A stretch of DNA of 34,088 bases from Tissierellia bacterium (GTDB taxonomy: Bacteria > Bacillota > Clostridia > Tissierellales > Peptoniphilaceae): the NCBI GenBank assembly GCA_030537765.1, contig JAUNVH010000008.1, positions 1-34,088 of the forward strand, written 5' to 3'. Shown in pieces: positions 1 through 9,720 of the stretch. A program made the position numbers and the translations under genes. Each line of letters begins with the position of its first letter. Positions within the stretch are counted from its first letter, which is position 1. The notes below the pieces were generated by a model. That model made no database searches, was not told the origin of the DNA, and saw only the letters and a list, made by a program, of their open reading frames with translations.

Positions 1-5
1 AAATA

Positions 6-34
6 GAGCCGATTGGGTTTATACCTATCGGCTC
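6..34 (-). terminator. Hairpin after the V-ATPase operon
   Basis: An 8-bp perfect stem (GAGCCGAT at 6-13 with ATCGGCTC at 27-34) lies just past the stop codon of the last ATPase gene. On the minus strand it is followed by a short T-containing tail (TATTT) before the window ends. It is likely the intrinsic terminator of the nine-gene operon, but the end of the U-tract is outside the window. Confidence 0.6.
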
Positions 35-40
35 ATAGTT

Positions 41-688
41 TTATGCTTCTTCTGCTTGTTTTGATATTAGATCTTTAACTTTCATTAGTCTGGTGATTGT
101 TGCCCTTTCGTTTTCATCAAGCTTCATTCTAATATATTTAATCGTTTCTTCTAAATCTGGAATCGTTCTATATTCTAATGCATTTACTCTTCTTCTAGTC
201 TGTTCAATCTCATCTGCCATTAGCTGGCATTTCTTTTCAATTTGAGCTAGTAGCAATAGACTGTCCATAACTTCATATAGCTTTTTTATTGCATCGTCTA
301 AATCTGCATTTGTCTGAGCATAGCCATAAGAATATAATCCCGATTCGTCATCTGTACTGCGATTAAATTTCATCACAGGCACTTCAACACTCATCAGATT
401 TTCTGTTTTTATATCGACCATTATTGTTTCTTTAGGAACGGCCAATGCTGCTTTCATAAATTTTGAATTTAAAATTGCACTCGCCATGAAAAAATCTGTA
501 AAGACTGATTGGAGCTCTTTTTCGACTTCTATTCTGAGCTTTTGGTTTTCTCTTATTAATTCAATAAAATTTCTCATCAGCTCATCTTGTTTGTCTTTTA
601 AGAGCTTATGACCTCTTTTCGATGTATTTAGCCTAATTTTTAGATTTGATAGCTCAATTCTAGTTGGCGTAACATTGAGTCTAGCCAT
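41..688 (-). CDS. ntpD: V-type ATP synthase subunit D
   Basis: Central-stalk (rotor) subunit of the V/A-type ATPase; it sits inside the A3B3 head and turns the membrane ring. The 215 residues match the family length. The N-terminus ([10 protein letters not shown], then [21 protein letters not shown]) and the C-terminal helix ([22 protein letters not shown], about residues 166-187) are the conserved antiparallel coiled-coil signatures of subunit D; the middle is variable. It is the last gene of the operon, two bases after the stop of subunit B, with a GGGAAGAG ribosome binding site inside that junction. A hairpin follows directly. Identification is secure from sequence and operon position. Confidence 0.96.
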   Translation of the reverse strand: MARLNVTPTRIELSNLKIRLNTSKRGHKLLKDKQDELMRNFIELIRENQKLRIEVEKELQSVFTDFFMASAILNSKFMKAALAVPKETIMVDIKTENLMSVEVPVMKFNRSTDDESGLYSYGYAQTNADLDDAIKKLYEVMDSLLLLAQIEKKCQLMADEIEQTRRRVNALEYRTIPDLEETIKYIRMKLDENERATITRLMKVKDLISKQAEEA

Positions 689-690
689 AA

Positions 691-2079
691 TTATCTCTTC
701 CCTTCAGCAGATTTTCCCATAAATTCGTCGATATATTCTTCTCTGATACGCTTTAATTCGGTTCTTGGTATTACTCTAAGTAATTCCCAACCCAAATCTA
801 ATGTTTCTATTATCGATCTTTCTTTATAAAAGCTTTGATTTACATACTTTTCATCAAAAGCTTCGGCAAATTTTGCAAAAGCTTTGTCGGCTTCGTTTAA
901 TGCGCTTTCGCCCAAAATTGTGGCAAGTTCTCTAGCTTCTCTGCCGGCTGTATAAGCAGCATAGATTTGGTTCATCGTATCTGCATGATCTTTTCTGGTC
1001 TTATCTGCTCCAATACCCTTATCCTTTAGTCTTGAAAGTGAAGGCACAACATTTACAGGAGGCTCTAATCCTTTTTGATAAAGCTCTCTCGAAAGTATTA
1101 TCTGCCCTTCTGTTATATATCCCGTAAGGTCTGGAATTGGATGCGTAATATCGTCCTCAGGCATTGTCAAAATTGGAATCTGTGTTATAGAGCCTTTTCT
1201 GCCTTTAATTCTGCCAGCGCGCTCATATATTGACGCTAAGTCAGTATATAGATATCCAGGATATCCACGTCTACCGGGAACTTCTTTACGAGCAGCAGAG
1301 ATTTCTCTCAATGCTTCAGCATAGTTTGTCATATCCGTCATTATTATCAAAACGTGCATATCTTTTTCAAATGCCAAGTACTCAGCAGCTGTGAGTGCCA
1401 TCTTTGGCGTTGCAATTCTTTCTATTGCTGGGTCATCGGCTAAGTTTATAAACATAACGGCTCTATCTATTGCGCCCGATTTTGTAAAATCGTCTATGAA
1501 AAATTGTGATTCTTCAAATGTGATTCCCATTGCAGCAAATACTACGGCAAATTTATCATCTGTGCCTAATACTTTTGCCTGTCTTGCAATTTGCGCGGCC
1601 AAATTATTGTGCGGAAGTCCAGAGCCCGAGAATATGGGCAGCTTTTGACCTCTTACCAGTGTATTTAATCCGTCAATTGTAGATACTCCAGTTTGAATAA
1701 ATTCAGAAGGATAGTCTCTAGAATATGGATTTATTGGTGCTCCATTTACATCTAGTCTTTCTTCTGCAATAATTCTTGGTCCATTGTCTTTTGGATTTCC
1801 AAGACCATCAAATACTCTACCTATCATCGATTCTGATACGGCTAATTCTAATGGCTTGCCTAAGAATCTTACCTTTGTACCCTCTAAGTTTATTCCTGAA
1901 GAGCCTTCAAATATCTGAACCATGGCCTTGCCTCGGTCAATCTCCAAAACTCTGCCACGTCTTCTTTCGCCGTTTTGCATTTCGATGTCTACAAGTTCTT
2001 CATATTTTATGCCTTCTACGCCGTCTACGACCATCAAAGGGCCGACTACTTCGCTTATACTTTGATATTCTTTAAGCAT
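691..2079 (-). CDS. ntpB: V-type ATP synthase subunit B
   Basis: Non-catalytic nucleotide-site subunit of the A3B3 head. It carries the beta-barrel N-terminus ([16 protein letters not shown]) and conserved [20 protein letters not shown], which replaces a Walker A loop as expected for B subunits, plus [19 protein letters not shown] and [20 protein letters not shown]. Two in-frame ATGs lie at 2085 and 2079. A GGGGG ribosome binding site at 2088-2092 is only 2 bases from the first but 8 from the second, so I chose 2079 (462 residues). This start overlaps the end of subunit A by 8 bases, which suggests translational coupling. Confidence 0.96.
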   Translation of the reverse strand: MLKEYQSISEVVGPLMVVDGVEGIKYEELVDIEMQNGERRRGRVLEIDRGKAMVQIFEGSSGINLEGTKVRFLGKPLELAVSESMIGRVFDGLGNPKDNGPRIIAEERLDVNGAPINPYSRDYPSEFIQTGVSTIDGLNTLVRGQKLPIFSGSGLPHNNLAAQIARQAKVLGTDDKFAVVFAAMGITFEESQFFIDDFTKSGAIDRAVMFINLADDPAIERIATPKMALTAAEYLAFEKDMHVLIIMTDMTNYAEALREISAARKEVPGRRGYPGYLYTDLASIYERAGRIKGRKGSITQIPILTMPEDDITHPIPDLTGYITEGQIILSRELYQKGLEPPVNVVPSLSRLKDKGIGADKTRKDHADTMNQIYAAYTAGREARELATILGESALNEADKAFAKFAEAFDEKYVNQSFYKERSIIETLDLGWELLRVIPRTELKRIREEYIDEFMGKSAEGKR

Positions 2080-3847
2080 TTGCATTTCCCCCTTTGTTAA
2101 TCAAACTATCTATTGCCGCTTCCAGTTCAGGCGTTATTGCATCTATTTGATCTAATTTATCATTTTCTACATATTTCATTCTAGTTATTTTTTCTCTTGC
2201 ATCTAGCGCCAATATCTCATTTACATAAACGCCTTTTGATAGTGCATTTAATGCTAAATCATAAAAATCGAGTATGGTCTTTAGCATTTTATTTTGTTTA
2301 TCGAGTGGACAATAAGTGTCTACATCGTGAAAAGCGTTCTGTTGCAAGAAGTCTTCTCTTATAGATTTTGTAACTTCTAGTTTTAATTGGTCCTCATCTG
2401 AGAGTGAATCTCTACCTATTAGTCTCACAATCTCCATAAGACCAGATTCTTCTTGTAAAAGCGCCATTGATCTTCTTCTGTTTTTAGAAAAATCATCGTC
2501 AATATTCTCGTCAAAATATTTGTCTAGCTTATCTTGATATAGAGAATATGAATTTAGCCAGTTAATTGCCGGGAAATGACGCGAATATGAAAGTGCATAA
2601 TCTAGTCCCCAAAATACTTTTACGATTCGAAGTGTCGCCTGACTTACTGGCTCTGAAATATCTCCTCCAGGAGGCGAAACTGCTCCTATTGCAGTTAATG
2701 CACCTTCTCTTTCATCTGAACCAAGAGATATTACTCTACCTGCTCTCTCATAAAAGTCTGCTACACGTGATGCAAGATATGCAGGATAACCTTCGTCTCC
2801 AGGCATCTCTTCTAAACGCCCACTCATCTCACGAAGTGCTTCTGCCCAACGCGATGTGGAATCTGCCATTAATGCAACGCTATATCCCATATCTCTAAAA
2901 TATTCTGCAATTGTGATTCCTGTATAGATACTGGCCTCACGAGCTGCAACCGGCATATTAGAAGTATTTGCTATTAATACAGTTCTCTTCATCAAAGATT
3001 CGCCGGTTCTGGGGTCTAAAAGCTCAGGAAACTCCATTAATACGTCGGTCATTTCGTTTCCACGCTCTCCGCAGCCTACATAGACTACAATTTCAGCATC
3101 TGCCCATTTTGCCAACTGATGCTGTACGACAGTCTTGCCCGAGCCAAAAGGTCCGGGGATTGCAGCTGCTCCTCCTTTTGCAACTGGGAAGAAAGTGTCT
3201 ATTACTCTCTGTCCAGAAACTAGAGGAATTTGTGGATCTAATTTTCTATTATATGGTCTACCAATTCTAACTGGCCAATGCTGAAGCATTTGTAGATTTT
3301 TTTCTTCTCCATCTTCAGTTTTTAAACTGGCTATATCTTCTGTTATAGTAAATTCTCCAGATTTAATATTTGAAATTGTGCCCGATATATTTGGCGGGAC
3401 CATTATTTTGTGCAATACGGCAGTTGTTTCTCTTACGGTTCCGATAATATCTCCCGCTTGAACTTTCTGACCTATATGCACAGTGGGTTCAAATTCCCAT
3501 TTCTTTTCTCTATCTAATGAATATACTGATGCGCCTCTCGTTAGAAAATCTCCAGTCAAAGCTTGAAGTTTATCTAGTGGTCTTTGGATACCGTCAAACA
3601 TGCCTTCAATCATGCCTGGTCCAAGTTCTATTGAGAGTGGATGGCCAGTTGTATAAACTGGATCTCCCGGGCCTATGCCGGTGGTTTCCTCATAAACTTG
3701 TATTGAGGCTCTATCTCCACGCATCTCTATAATTTCACCTATTAATTTATCTTCAGATACCTCGACAACGTCATATACATTGGCTTCGTTCATTCCTTCA
3801 GCCACTACTAACGGTCCGGCTACTTTAATTATCTTTCCTTGTTTCAA
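2072..3847 (-). CDS. ntpA: V-type ATP synthase subunit A (catalytic)
   Basis: Catalytic ATP-binding subunit of the cytoplasmic head. The N-terminal barrel ([16 protein letters not shown]) is followed by the bulge domain characteristic of V/A-type A subunits (about residues 115-190), Walker A GPFGSGKT at about 232-239, and the conserved [32 protein letters not shown] and [11 protein letters not shown] stretches. At 591 residues it is full length. Translation starts at TTG (3847): the family motif begins right after it, GAGGG lies about 7 bases upstream, and no in-frame ATG offers a better start. It lies 16 bases after subunit F. Confidence 0.97.
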   Translation of the reverse strand: MKQGKIIKVAGPLVVAEGMNEANVYDVVEVSEDKLIGEIIEMRGDRASIQVYEETTGIGPGDPVYTTGHPLSIELGPGMIEGMFDGIQRPLDKLQALTGDFLTRGASVYSLDREKKWEFEPTVHIGQKVQAGDIIGTVRETTAVLHKIMVPPNISGTISNIKSGEFTITEDIASLKTEDGEEKNLQMLQHWPVRIGRPYNRKLDPQIPLVSGQRVIDTFFPVAKGGAAAIPGPFGSGKTVVQHQLAKWADAEIVVYVGCGERGNEMTDVLMEFPELLDPRTGESLMKRTVLIANTSNMPVAAREASIYTGITIAEYFRDMGYSVALMADSTSRWAEALREMSGRLEEMPGDEGYPAYLASRVADFYERAGRVISLGSDEREGALTAIGAVSPPGGDISEPVSQATLRIVKVFWGLDYALSYSRHFPAINWLNSYSLYQDKLDKYFDENIDDDFSKNRRRSMALLQEESGLMEIVRLIGRDSLSDEDQLKLEVTKSIREDFLQQNAFHDVDTYCPLDKQNKMLKTILDFYDLALNALSKGVYVNEILALDAREKITRMKYVENDKLDQIDAITPELEAAIDSLINKGGNANA

Positions 3848-3863
3848 TCTTAGCCCTCACTTT

Positions 3864-4172
3864 CTACAAAATATTGGAGCCTATAGCTTTTTCCACATTT
3901 CTTGTTATCTGTTCGAGACCTATATTTAAGCTGCCTTGGCTACTCGGTATTAATATTATTGCCGGTGTCAATCTATCTGTATATCTTTCAATCGTCTCCG
4001 GCACTAATTTTGCCAATTGTTCTGTAATATAGATTATCCCGACATTGTCTTTAGCCAAATCGTCGATAACTCGTCTAACTGCCATTTTATCAGTCGGAGT
4101 ATAGACGCCAATGCCCAAAGCTTTAAATGCCAAGACCGATTCTTTATCGCCTATAACTGCTATTTTATACAT
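3864..4172 (-). CDS. ntpG: V-type ATP synthase subunit F
   Basis: Small rotor-axis subunit that binds subunit D; called ntpG in Enterococcus hirae. The Rossmann-like start [20 protein letters not shown] and the later [11 protein letters not shown] and [17 protein letters not shown] are typical of the family. I place the start at ATG 4172 because the family begins MYKIAVIGD; an in-frame GTG at 4181 adds three residues and is closer to an AAGG sequence, so it cannot be excluded. The start overlaps the stop of subunit C by 8 bases (ATGTATAA), a coupling arrangement repeated at the A/B junction. Confidence 0.93.
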   Translation of the reverse strand: MYKIAVIGDKESVLAFKALGIGVYTPTDKMAVRRVIDDLAKDNVGIIYITEQLAKLVPETIERYTDRLTPAIILIPSSQGSLNIGLEQITRNVEKAIGSNIL

Positions 4173-5172
4173 AAGTCTCACGCAACCTTCCTATAATTTC
4201 TTTTGAAGGCATATTAGTCGATTTTGCTGTGGAAATTATTCTCAAGTTTGCTATTTCCGTTTCTTTAGCGACTAAATACGCAAACAGCACCTCAGGCCCA
4301 TATGTGACCGTCTTAGCTCCTCGAACCACATCCATTCTATAGTCTAAAAGTGCCGTTTCAAACTCTGCAATTCTGCCAGTCTTTTCATAATTTTTAAGAC
4401 CTAGCTCCAAATAATGAGAAATTGGCGAAGCTTTTAAGCCTTCGACTATATCTTCAATTTCTTCATTATAAAGTTGACTGAATTTATCAGTTTTGATATT
4501 GCCTCCAGGAATAAAGAATTCGTCTACAAAGTCAATTCTCTTTCCCTGCTTATGACCTCTCGATACGAGTTTAAAATTATAGTGATCAATATTATCTTTT
4601 ACATACTGACTAAGTATTTTAGAATCAGATCTATTTCCTATCTCTTTCATATGATCATAATATGCTCGTTCAATTATCATATCTACTCTTTGGGGATCTT
4701 TATTTTCTTCATAATCCTTTAAAGCAAGTCTTATAACTTCGCTGTATCGATTATTAGTTTTAGTTTCTAAATCAGATTTACTAAGTTCGTTTCTGATTTG
4801 TTGGATATCGAGTTCGTCGTACATATCCCAGAGCATATCCGAAAAGTCTTCCCCAGTAATATATTCTTTAGCCAATACTTTTAAATTATGATAACTGTAT
4901 TGCAGACTATTAAAAAGACCTATTACTTTATCTTCGGAGATTTTGTTGATGGCTGTATACGAATTTTGCAATGCATTATCTAATACATCGTCTATATTAT
5001 TTTTGTCCTGCTGTTTTGAAATTTCTTCAGAATAGACAGTTTCATTTAGCAATCTGAAAAATTCGTCATAATCTTCAGCTTCGGCCATTCTTAGAATCTG
5101 TTCCCTCCTGAGCAAGCTTTTCTCCAATACACGCACGGTCGCAGAGCTGTTAATATAGTCTTCTCTTTTCAT
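4165..5172 (-). CDS. ntpC: V-type ATP synthase subunit C
   Basis: Funnel-shaped central-stalk subunit that connects the D/F axle to the proteolipid ring (equivalent to yeast subunit d). It is 335 residues, mostly helical, with the family's N-terminus (tyrosine and arginine-rich, [21 protein letters not shown]) and a C-terminal signature around [20 protein letters not shown] followed by I...GRLRETYV. A canonical GGAGG lies 5 bases before ATG 5172. It sits between subunits E and F as in the standard operon order. Confidence 0.93.
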   Translation of the reverse strand: MKREDYINSSATVRVLEKSLLRREQILRMAEAEDYDEFFRLLNETVYSEEISKQQDKNNIDDVLDNALQNSYTAINKISEDKVIGLFNSLQYSYHNLKVLAKEYITGEDFSDMLWDMYDELDIQQIRNELSKSDLETKTNNRYSEVIRLALKDYEENKDPQRVDMIIERAYYDHMKEIGNRSDSKILSQYVKDNIDHYNFKLVSRGHKQGKRIDFVDEFFIPGGNIKTDKFSQLYNEEIEDIVEGLKASPISHYLELGLKNYEKTGRIAEFETALLDYRMDVVRGAKTVTYGPEVLFAYLVAKETEIANLRIISTAKSTNMPSKEIIGRLRETYV

Positions 5173-5181
5173 AATAGCCTC

Positions 5182-5736
5182 CTAACCGAACAATTCTTTC
5201 GCAAGTTCCGATTCAAAATCTGTTCTCTGATAATCTACCATTTCATCAAAATTATAATTATAAATTCTGTTCTCCTCTTTTATAATAAAGCCCGAGTTCA
5301 AATACTTCTCCTCATTTATATTTAAATTTGAAAAGTCTTTTTTGATAAGCTCAAGTCTTCCCTTTTGTAAGATAATTTCTGCATCTTTTTCAGGTTCAAC
5401 TTCATTTATAATCTTTTTGAAAAACTCTAAATACTTTTCGTCATCTAAATCTCTTAATAATTCTTTTGTCTTATCAAAAACTCTATCCAATACTTCTTCT
5501 TTCGCTTTTAAAACTTTGTCTCTAGATTTGAGTCTTGCATCGGATTCGGCTCGTTCCAGAATCCTTTCTGCATCTTTATTTGCCTCATTGAGAATTTGAG
5601 TTTTTATGCTTGTGGCCTCTTCAACTTTTTTAGAAATTATTTCGGAGCATGTATTTTTGCTTTTTTCGGCAATTTTGGCCGCTTCTTCTTTTGCATTTTC
5701 CGTTAATTTGGAAATTATATTATCTAAATTTGACAT
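5182..5736 (-). CDS. ntpE: V-type ATP synthase subunit E
   Basis: Peripheral-stalk (stator) subunit pairing with subunit G/H. The first 100 residues are a long charged coiled coil rich in Lys, Glu and Ala; the C-terminal globular part contains the ILQKGRLEL and GFIIKEENRIYNYNFDEMVD stretches typical of the family's strand-helix fold. At 184 residues it is normal length. A GGGAGG sequence directly touches ATG 5736 with no spacer; a second purine run (AAAGG) lies 10 bases upstream and may be the working ribosome binding site. No other in-frame start is nearby. Confidence 0.92.
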   Translation of the reverse strand: MSNLDNIISKLTENAKEEAAKIAEKSKNTCSEIISKKVEEATSIKTQILNEANKDAERILERAESDARLKSRDKVLKAKEEVLDRVFDKTKELLRDLDDEKYLEFFKKIINEVEPEKDAEIILQKGRLELIKKDFSNLNINEEKYLNSGFIIKEENRIYNYNFDEMVDYQRTDFESELAKELFG

Positions 5737-5753
5737 CCTCCCACATCCTTTGA

Positions 5754-6227
5754 CTAAAACGCAACTTGATTGAGTAATATAAAGGATATAGCAAATGCAA
5801 GAACGGCATACATCTCAACCATTACTGAATATACAATACCTTTTGTGGAATGTGATTCATTCTTAGCTAAGATATTTATACCTGCTATTGCAACTTTTGC
5901 CTGTGAAATTGCTGATGACCAGCCGACAAAACCTACTGGGCATGCGCAAAGCATCAAATATAATCCTTCAGCAAGACTCATGCTTATATTCAATTTAAAT
6001 AAAATTAAAATTCCAATTGCAAATCCGTAAAGACCTTGTGTACCTGGTAAGAGCTGTAATACTAATGATCTACCAAATTTTTCAGGTTCTTCTACTATAA
6101 CTCCGGCAGCAGCTTCGCCCACCATGCCTACGGCCTTACCAGAACCTAGGCCTGAAAAAATAACAGAGATTGCTATTCCTAGTACTGCAAAAATAATTCC
6201 GCCACTGTCTAATAAAAAAGTTTTCAT
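5754..6227 (-). CDS. ntpK: V-type ATP synthase proteolipid subunit K (Na+-type c ring)
   Basis: Membrane rotor-ring subunit with four transmembrane helices (two fused hairpins, 157 residues), which carries the transported ion. Aligned from memory with Enterococcus hirae NtpK, the Na+ ligands L61, T64, Q65, Q110 and E139 appear here as L60, T63, Q64, Q109 and E138, in the contexts LQLLPGTQGLYGF, AISQAKV and MVEMYAVLAF. This full set predicts Na+ coupling; ion specificity is inference, the subunit identity is not. A GGGGGA ribosome binding site lies 7 bases before ATG 6227. Confidence 0.96.
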   Translation of the reverse strand: MKTFLLDSGGIIFAVLGIAISVIFSGLGSGKAVGMVGEAAAGVIVEEPEKFGRSLVLQLLPGTQGLYGFAIGILILFKLNISMSLAEGLYLMLCACPVGFVGWSSAISQAKVAIAGINILAKNESHSTKGIVYSVMVEMYAVLAFAISFILLNQVAF

Positions 6228-6239
6228 TGATATTTCCCC

Positions 6240-8186
6240 CTATTTTTCTATATTTAAATATTTTGATTTACTTCTGAATTTATTAAAAGGCTTTCCTCCG
6301 CCTTCATAAAATTTTCCAAAGAATTCAACATAAATTAATCTGGCTGCGTGTACATAGCTTGAAAGATAACTTAAGAACATATTAAACATTTGTCCTATCG
6401 CAAAGATTATTGCGCCTCCAATCATGCCACCAATGCCGCCCCAAAGAGTCTTTACAATCATATTTATAGCCACGGCAATAAATGTGCCTGAAAGCCCTAG
6501 GGCCATAAGTCTTATATAAGATACAAAATCGCCTAACCAGCCAGAAATTCCGTAAAGTTCATAAAGACCTCCGCCAAATTTTCCAACAATCGATTTTGCA
6601 TCTCTGCCGCCTGTTAAGATTATTCCAACCATACCGATAATCATGGCGTATTTTCCAATCTTAATTGCAATTGGCTCAAGGCCCAATTTTGATCCACCAA
6701 GCGTTACAATGGCACCCATAACGGCCATATACCAAAATAACACATCATATACTGCATCTAGAGGCTTGCCATCTCTAATTTCCATATAGCCTTTAACTCC
6801 TAAGCCTACAAATAATTGAATTCCTCCAAATAGCATGCTAATAACTAAGACTGTCATATAGTCGGATGCAATATCTATAAGGCCAGGCATTTCTACAATT
6901 CCGCCTAAGAAAGAGCCATAAATCAAACCCCAAATAATAGTAGATATACTACAATAATTTAAAAATCTGATCATGTCTTTTTTGTCCTTATCTAGATTGA
7001 ATGCCTTTAATGCAATTAAAGTCCCGAAAAATAATAACAGACCATAGCCAAAATCGCCTACCATCATACCGAAAAACATCCAGTAAAACGGTGCAAAAAT
7101 TGGTGTCGGGTCAATTTCGTTATATTTTGGCAAGGCATACATTGCCGTTACGCTTTCAAAACCTGAAACAAATTTATTATTTTCCAAAATAATTGGTACA
7201 TTTGGATCATCTCTATCTGCATCTTTTAAATCTAAATGATAATCATTTTTTAAGATTTTATCTAAAAGCTTAACAAAGTCTTCTCTCTTTTCGTGAGGAA
7301 TATAGCCTTGAATTAAATTAGTTCTATTAGTCTTCAAAAATGATTTATTTGCCTCAAGTCTGACTCTTATATTGTTTGCATATTCATATCTGATCTGTAG
7401 CTTATCAACTAGATCGGCTTCATTTGCAATTTTTTGATGCAATGTATTTATATCATCTTCTAATGATTTTATCGATTGCCTATATTTTTTAATGACATCG
7501 GCCGGTTTTCCCCGTCTCGGAAGTTTTACTGAGTTGAAGGCATTTTTTCGAAGCACTTCGCCCAGCTTATCTCTTTCGATATCTAATGTCAAAAGCAAAA
7601 CATAAGTATGACGATCATAATTAGAAACTTTTTGCAATGAAGTATATTCCAATTGAGCTAAATCTTGTCTAAATTGCATCATATATTTGTCAGGCAAATA
7701 CCCTGCTACTATATTTAATTTGTGTGTTGGTTTTAATTTTGAAAAATCCATATCTAAGGCTTCCCAAGGCCTCATATCATGGATATCATATTTTAAATGT
7801 AAAACTCTAGATTCCAAATCTTCTAGCTCGTCGCTATATCTTTTCAATTTATTGTAAGGTGAAATATAGTCAATCTTTTGGCCCACTGACTTTAATTGTT
7901 CAAAGCTCATAGTCTTTTTGCCCTGCTTAATGGCTTCCAAACCCTTTTGCTTTACTCTATATGGTTCCAAAAGTTCAAGCATCCATTTTATACGCGATAT
8001 TTCTTCCTTTATATCTTCCAATTCTTTAGGAGCATCTGTGCTTTCTAATTCGAGTTCTTTAAAGGTATCGTTTTCTTTAAGATTATTAAAATGGACGTAT
8101 TCGAAATCTTGTAATATTTTTAAGACGCGATCAGTATCTTCTTTAAATAAGATCAGATTAAATTGATCCATATTTGCTATTGCCAT
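6240..8186 (-). CDS. ntpI: V-type ATP synthase subunit I (a subunit, stator channel)
   Basis: Membrane stator that provides the ion half-channels. The cytoplasmic half (residues 1-about 340) has two helical coiled-coil stretches; the C-terminal half has about seven or eight transmembrane segments starting near PTPIFAPFYWMFFGMMVGDFGYG. The conserved channel arginine is in VHAARLIYVEFFGKFYEGGG (about R616), the family's hallmark end. At 648 residues it is full length. The gene begins 1 base after the stop of subunit G/H; an alternative start at the sixth codon (MDQFNLILF) is possible. Confidence 0.95.
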   Translation of the reverse strand: MAIANMDQFNLILFKEDTDRVLKILQDFEYVHFNNLKENDTFKELELESTDAPKELEDIKEEISRIKWMLELLEPYRVKQKGLEAIKQGKKTMSFEQLKSVGQKIDYISPYNKLKRYSDELEDLESRVLHLKYDIHDMRPWEALDMDFSKLKPTHKLNIVAGYLPDKYMMQFRQDLAQLEYTSLQKVSNYDRHTYVLLLTLDIERDKLGEVLRKNAFNSVKLPRRGKPADVIKKYRQSIKSLEDDINTLHQKIANEADLVDKLQIRYEYANNIRVRLEANKSFLKTNRTNLIQGYIPHEKREDFVKLLDKILKNDYHLDLKDADRDDPNVPIILENNKFVSGFESVTAMYALPKYNEIDPTPIFAPFYWMFFGMMVGDFGYGLLLFFGTLIALKAFNLDKDKKDMIRFLNYCSISTIIWGLIYGSFLGGIVEMPGLIDIASDYMTVLVISMLFGGIQLFVGLGVKGYMEIRDGKPLDAVYDVLFWYMAVMGAIVTLGGSKLGLEPIAIKIGKYAMIIGMVGIILTGGRDAKSIVGKFGGGLYELYGISGWLGDFVSYIRLMALGLSGTFIAVAINMIVKTLWGGIGGMIGGAIIFAIGQMFNMFLSYLSSYVHAARLIYVEFFGKFYEGGGKPFNKFRSKSKYLNIEK

Positions 8187-8187
8187 A

Positions 8188-8499
8188 CTAACTCACAATC
8201 CTCTCTAAAATTTGTTCAGCCAGCTTATCTATTTTTTCGTCAGCCTTATGAAGATTTTCTTCGTAAAGCCGTTCTCCTTCTTCTATAATAGGTTCAGCTT
8301 CTGCGGCCGCCTTTTGTTCAGCTTCTTCACGAATTCTTTTGGCATCTGCTTTTGCATTATCCGTAATTTCTTTAAATCGATCTAAAGCCTCCTTTTCAGC
8401 GTTTTTCTCTGCTTCTTTCGCATTTTTTATTGCTTCTTCAATCAGATTTTCCGCTTCTTTTTCCGCGTCTTTAACGGAAAGAATTGCTTCTTTGACCAA
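8188..8499 (-). CDS. ntpF: V-type ATP synthase subunit G/H (peripheral stalk)
   Basis: Short, highly charged coiled-coil protein (Lys/Glu/Ala heptads through most of its length) that pairs with subunit E in the peripheral stalk; ntpF in E. hirae. It is the first gene of the operon. An in-frame GTG lies at 8508, but the AGGGGGTGA ribosome binding site overlaps that codon. TTG at 8499 is 8 bases from the G-run and gives MVKEAILSVKDAEKEAENL, so I prefer it. An ATG at 8504 is out of frame. Family assignment rests on composition and position because sequence conservation is low. Confidence 0.82.
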   Translation of the reverse strand: MVKEAILSVKDAEKEAENLIEEAIKNAKEAEKNAEKEALDRFKEITDNAKADAKRIREEAEQKAAAEAEPIIEEGERLYEENLHKADEKIDKLAEQILERIVS

Positions 8500-8539
8500 A
8501 TCATTCACCCCCTATTAGTGAGTTATTATATTAATATAC

Positions 8540-8569
8540 ATTATATAATGATTAAGTTTATCAGCGCAA
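8540..8569 (-). promoter_or_regulatory. Promoter of the V-ATPase operon
   Basis: On the minus strand TTGCGC (8564-8569) is followed 18 bases later by a perfect TATAAT (8540-8545). Transcription would begin about 25 bases before the ribosome binding site of subunit G/H. This fits a housekeeping sigma-A-type promoter in the gap between wecB and the ATPase genes. Confidence 0.7.
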
Positions 8570-8598
8570 GATTAATTCTCAAATTCAAATGATATATT

Positions 8599-9705
8599 TT
8601 ATAAATACTTTAAAATAATATCTACTATTCTCTGTGCACTAAATCCATCTCCATATGGATTTTGAACTTCTGACATTTTATTGTATAATTTGTCATCTTT
8701 TAAAAGAGAATCTAAGGCATTATATACATTTTTGTATTCTGTGCCTGCAAGGATGGCAGAACCTGCATCTACTCCTTCCATGCGCTCAGTTTCTTCTCGT
8801 ACCACAATGACAGGTTTTCCCATCGTTGGGGCTTCCTCTTGAATTCCTCCAGAATCTGTGATAACAAAATGAACTCTATTTAAAAGATTTGTAAATTCAA
8901 AATAATCCAAAGGAGAAATCAGATGTACTCTGTTATGATTGCCTAGTATTTCAACAGCTATTTTTCTAACCTTAGGATTCAAATGCATTGGAAATATTAC
9001 TTCCACATCTTCATAAATATTTAATACATCTTTAACTGCATTAAATATATTTTTCATAGGTTGTCCAATATTTTCACGCCTATGTGATGTAAGAAGTATA
9101 AATCGCTTTGAATTGAAATCTAATTTTTTTAAAACCTCGTCTTCAAATTCATAATCATCTTTTACAGTATATTTTAAAGAGTCTATTACAGTATTACCCG
9201 TTATATAGATTTTACTATCAGAAATCCCTTCATTTAATAAATTTTGCCTATTAGAATCTGTGGGACAGAAGTTATAGTCGGCCAAAACGCTGACAAGTCT
9301 TCTATTGGCCTCTTCGGGATATGGCGAATAGAGATTATTAGATCTTAAACCGGCCTCGACATGGCCTATTTTAATCTTATGATAAAAAGAAGCCAATGCG
9401 CCTGAAAAGACTGTAGATGTATCTCCTTGCACCAGTAATAGATCGGGCTTTACAGTTGTTAAAATCTCTTCTAAACCCTTTAAAGACTCAATCGTAATAT
9501 CTGTTAAAGTCTGACCGGGCTTAAATATGTTCAAATCATAATCGGGCACAATATCAAATATTTCCAAAACTTTATCAAGCATCTCACGATGTTGAGCTGT
9601 TACGCAGACAAAAGTTTCTAATTCTTTTCTCTTTTGCAATTCTTTAACTACCGGTGCCATTTTTATAGCTTCCGGCCTTGTGCCAAATATGACTATTACT
9701 TTCAT
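8599..9705 (-). CDS. wecB: UDP-N-acetylglucosamine 2-epimerase
   Basis: Interconverts UDP-GlcNAc and UDP-ManNAc, supplying ManNAc for teichoic-acid linkage units or capsule. It has the family start MKVIVIFGTRPEAIKMAPVV, HVEAGLRSNN with PYPEEANRR, LLTSHRRENIGQ, and the C-terminal ITDSGGIQEEAP and VVREETERMEG nucleotide-binding motifs. The 368 residues are typical. The frame opens with TTG at 9720, but that codon is part of the GAAGGGAG ribosome binding site; ATG 9705 is correctly spaced and matches the family start. It directly follows wecA/tagO. Called mnaA in Bacillus. Confidence 0.96.
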   Translation of the reverse strand: MKVIVIFGTRPEAIKMAPVVKELQKRKELETFVCVTAQHREMLDKVLEIFDIVPDYDLNIFKPGQTLTDITIESLKGLEEILTTVKPDLLLVQGDTSTVFSGALASFYHKIKIGHVEAGLRSNNLYSPYPEEANRRLVSVLADYNFCPTDSNRQNLLNEGISDSKIYITGNTVIDSLKYTVKDDYEFEDEVLKKLDFNSKRFILLTSHRRENIGQPMKNIFNAVKDVLNIYEDVEVIFPMHLNPKVRKIAVEILGNHNRVHLISPLDYFEFTNLLNRVHFVITDSGGIQEEAPTMGKPVIVVREETERMEGVDAGSAILAGTEYKNVYNALDSLLKDDKLYNKMSEVQNPYGDGFSAQRIVDIILKYL

Positions 9706-9720
9706 AATTTCTCCCTTCAA

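Noticed and set aside
1391..1648. Plus-strand ORF opposite ntpB (and similar long opposite-strand ORFs over ntpA, ntpE, ntpK, tagO, tsaC, nifJ and uvrC)
   Set aside because: These are antisense shadows of well-conserved genes with no ribosome binding site of their own and low-complexity or unrecognisable translations.
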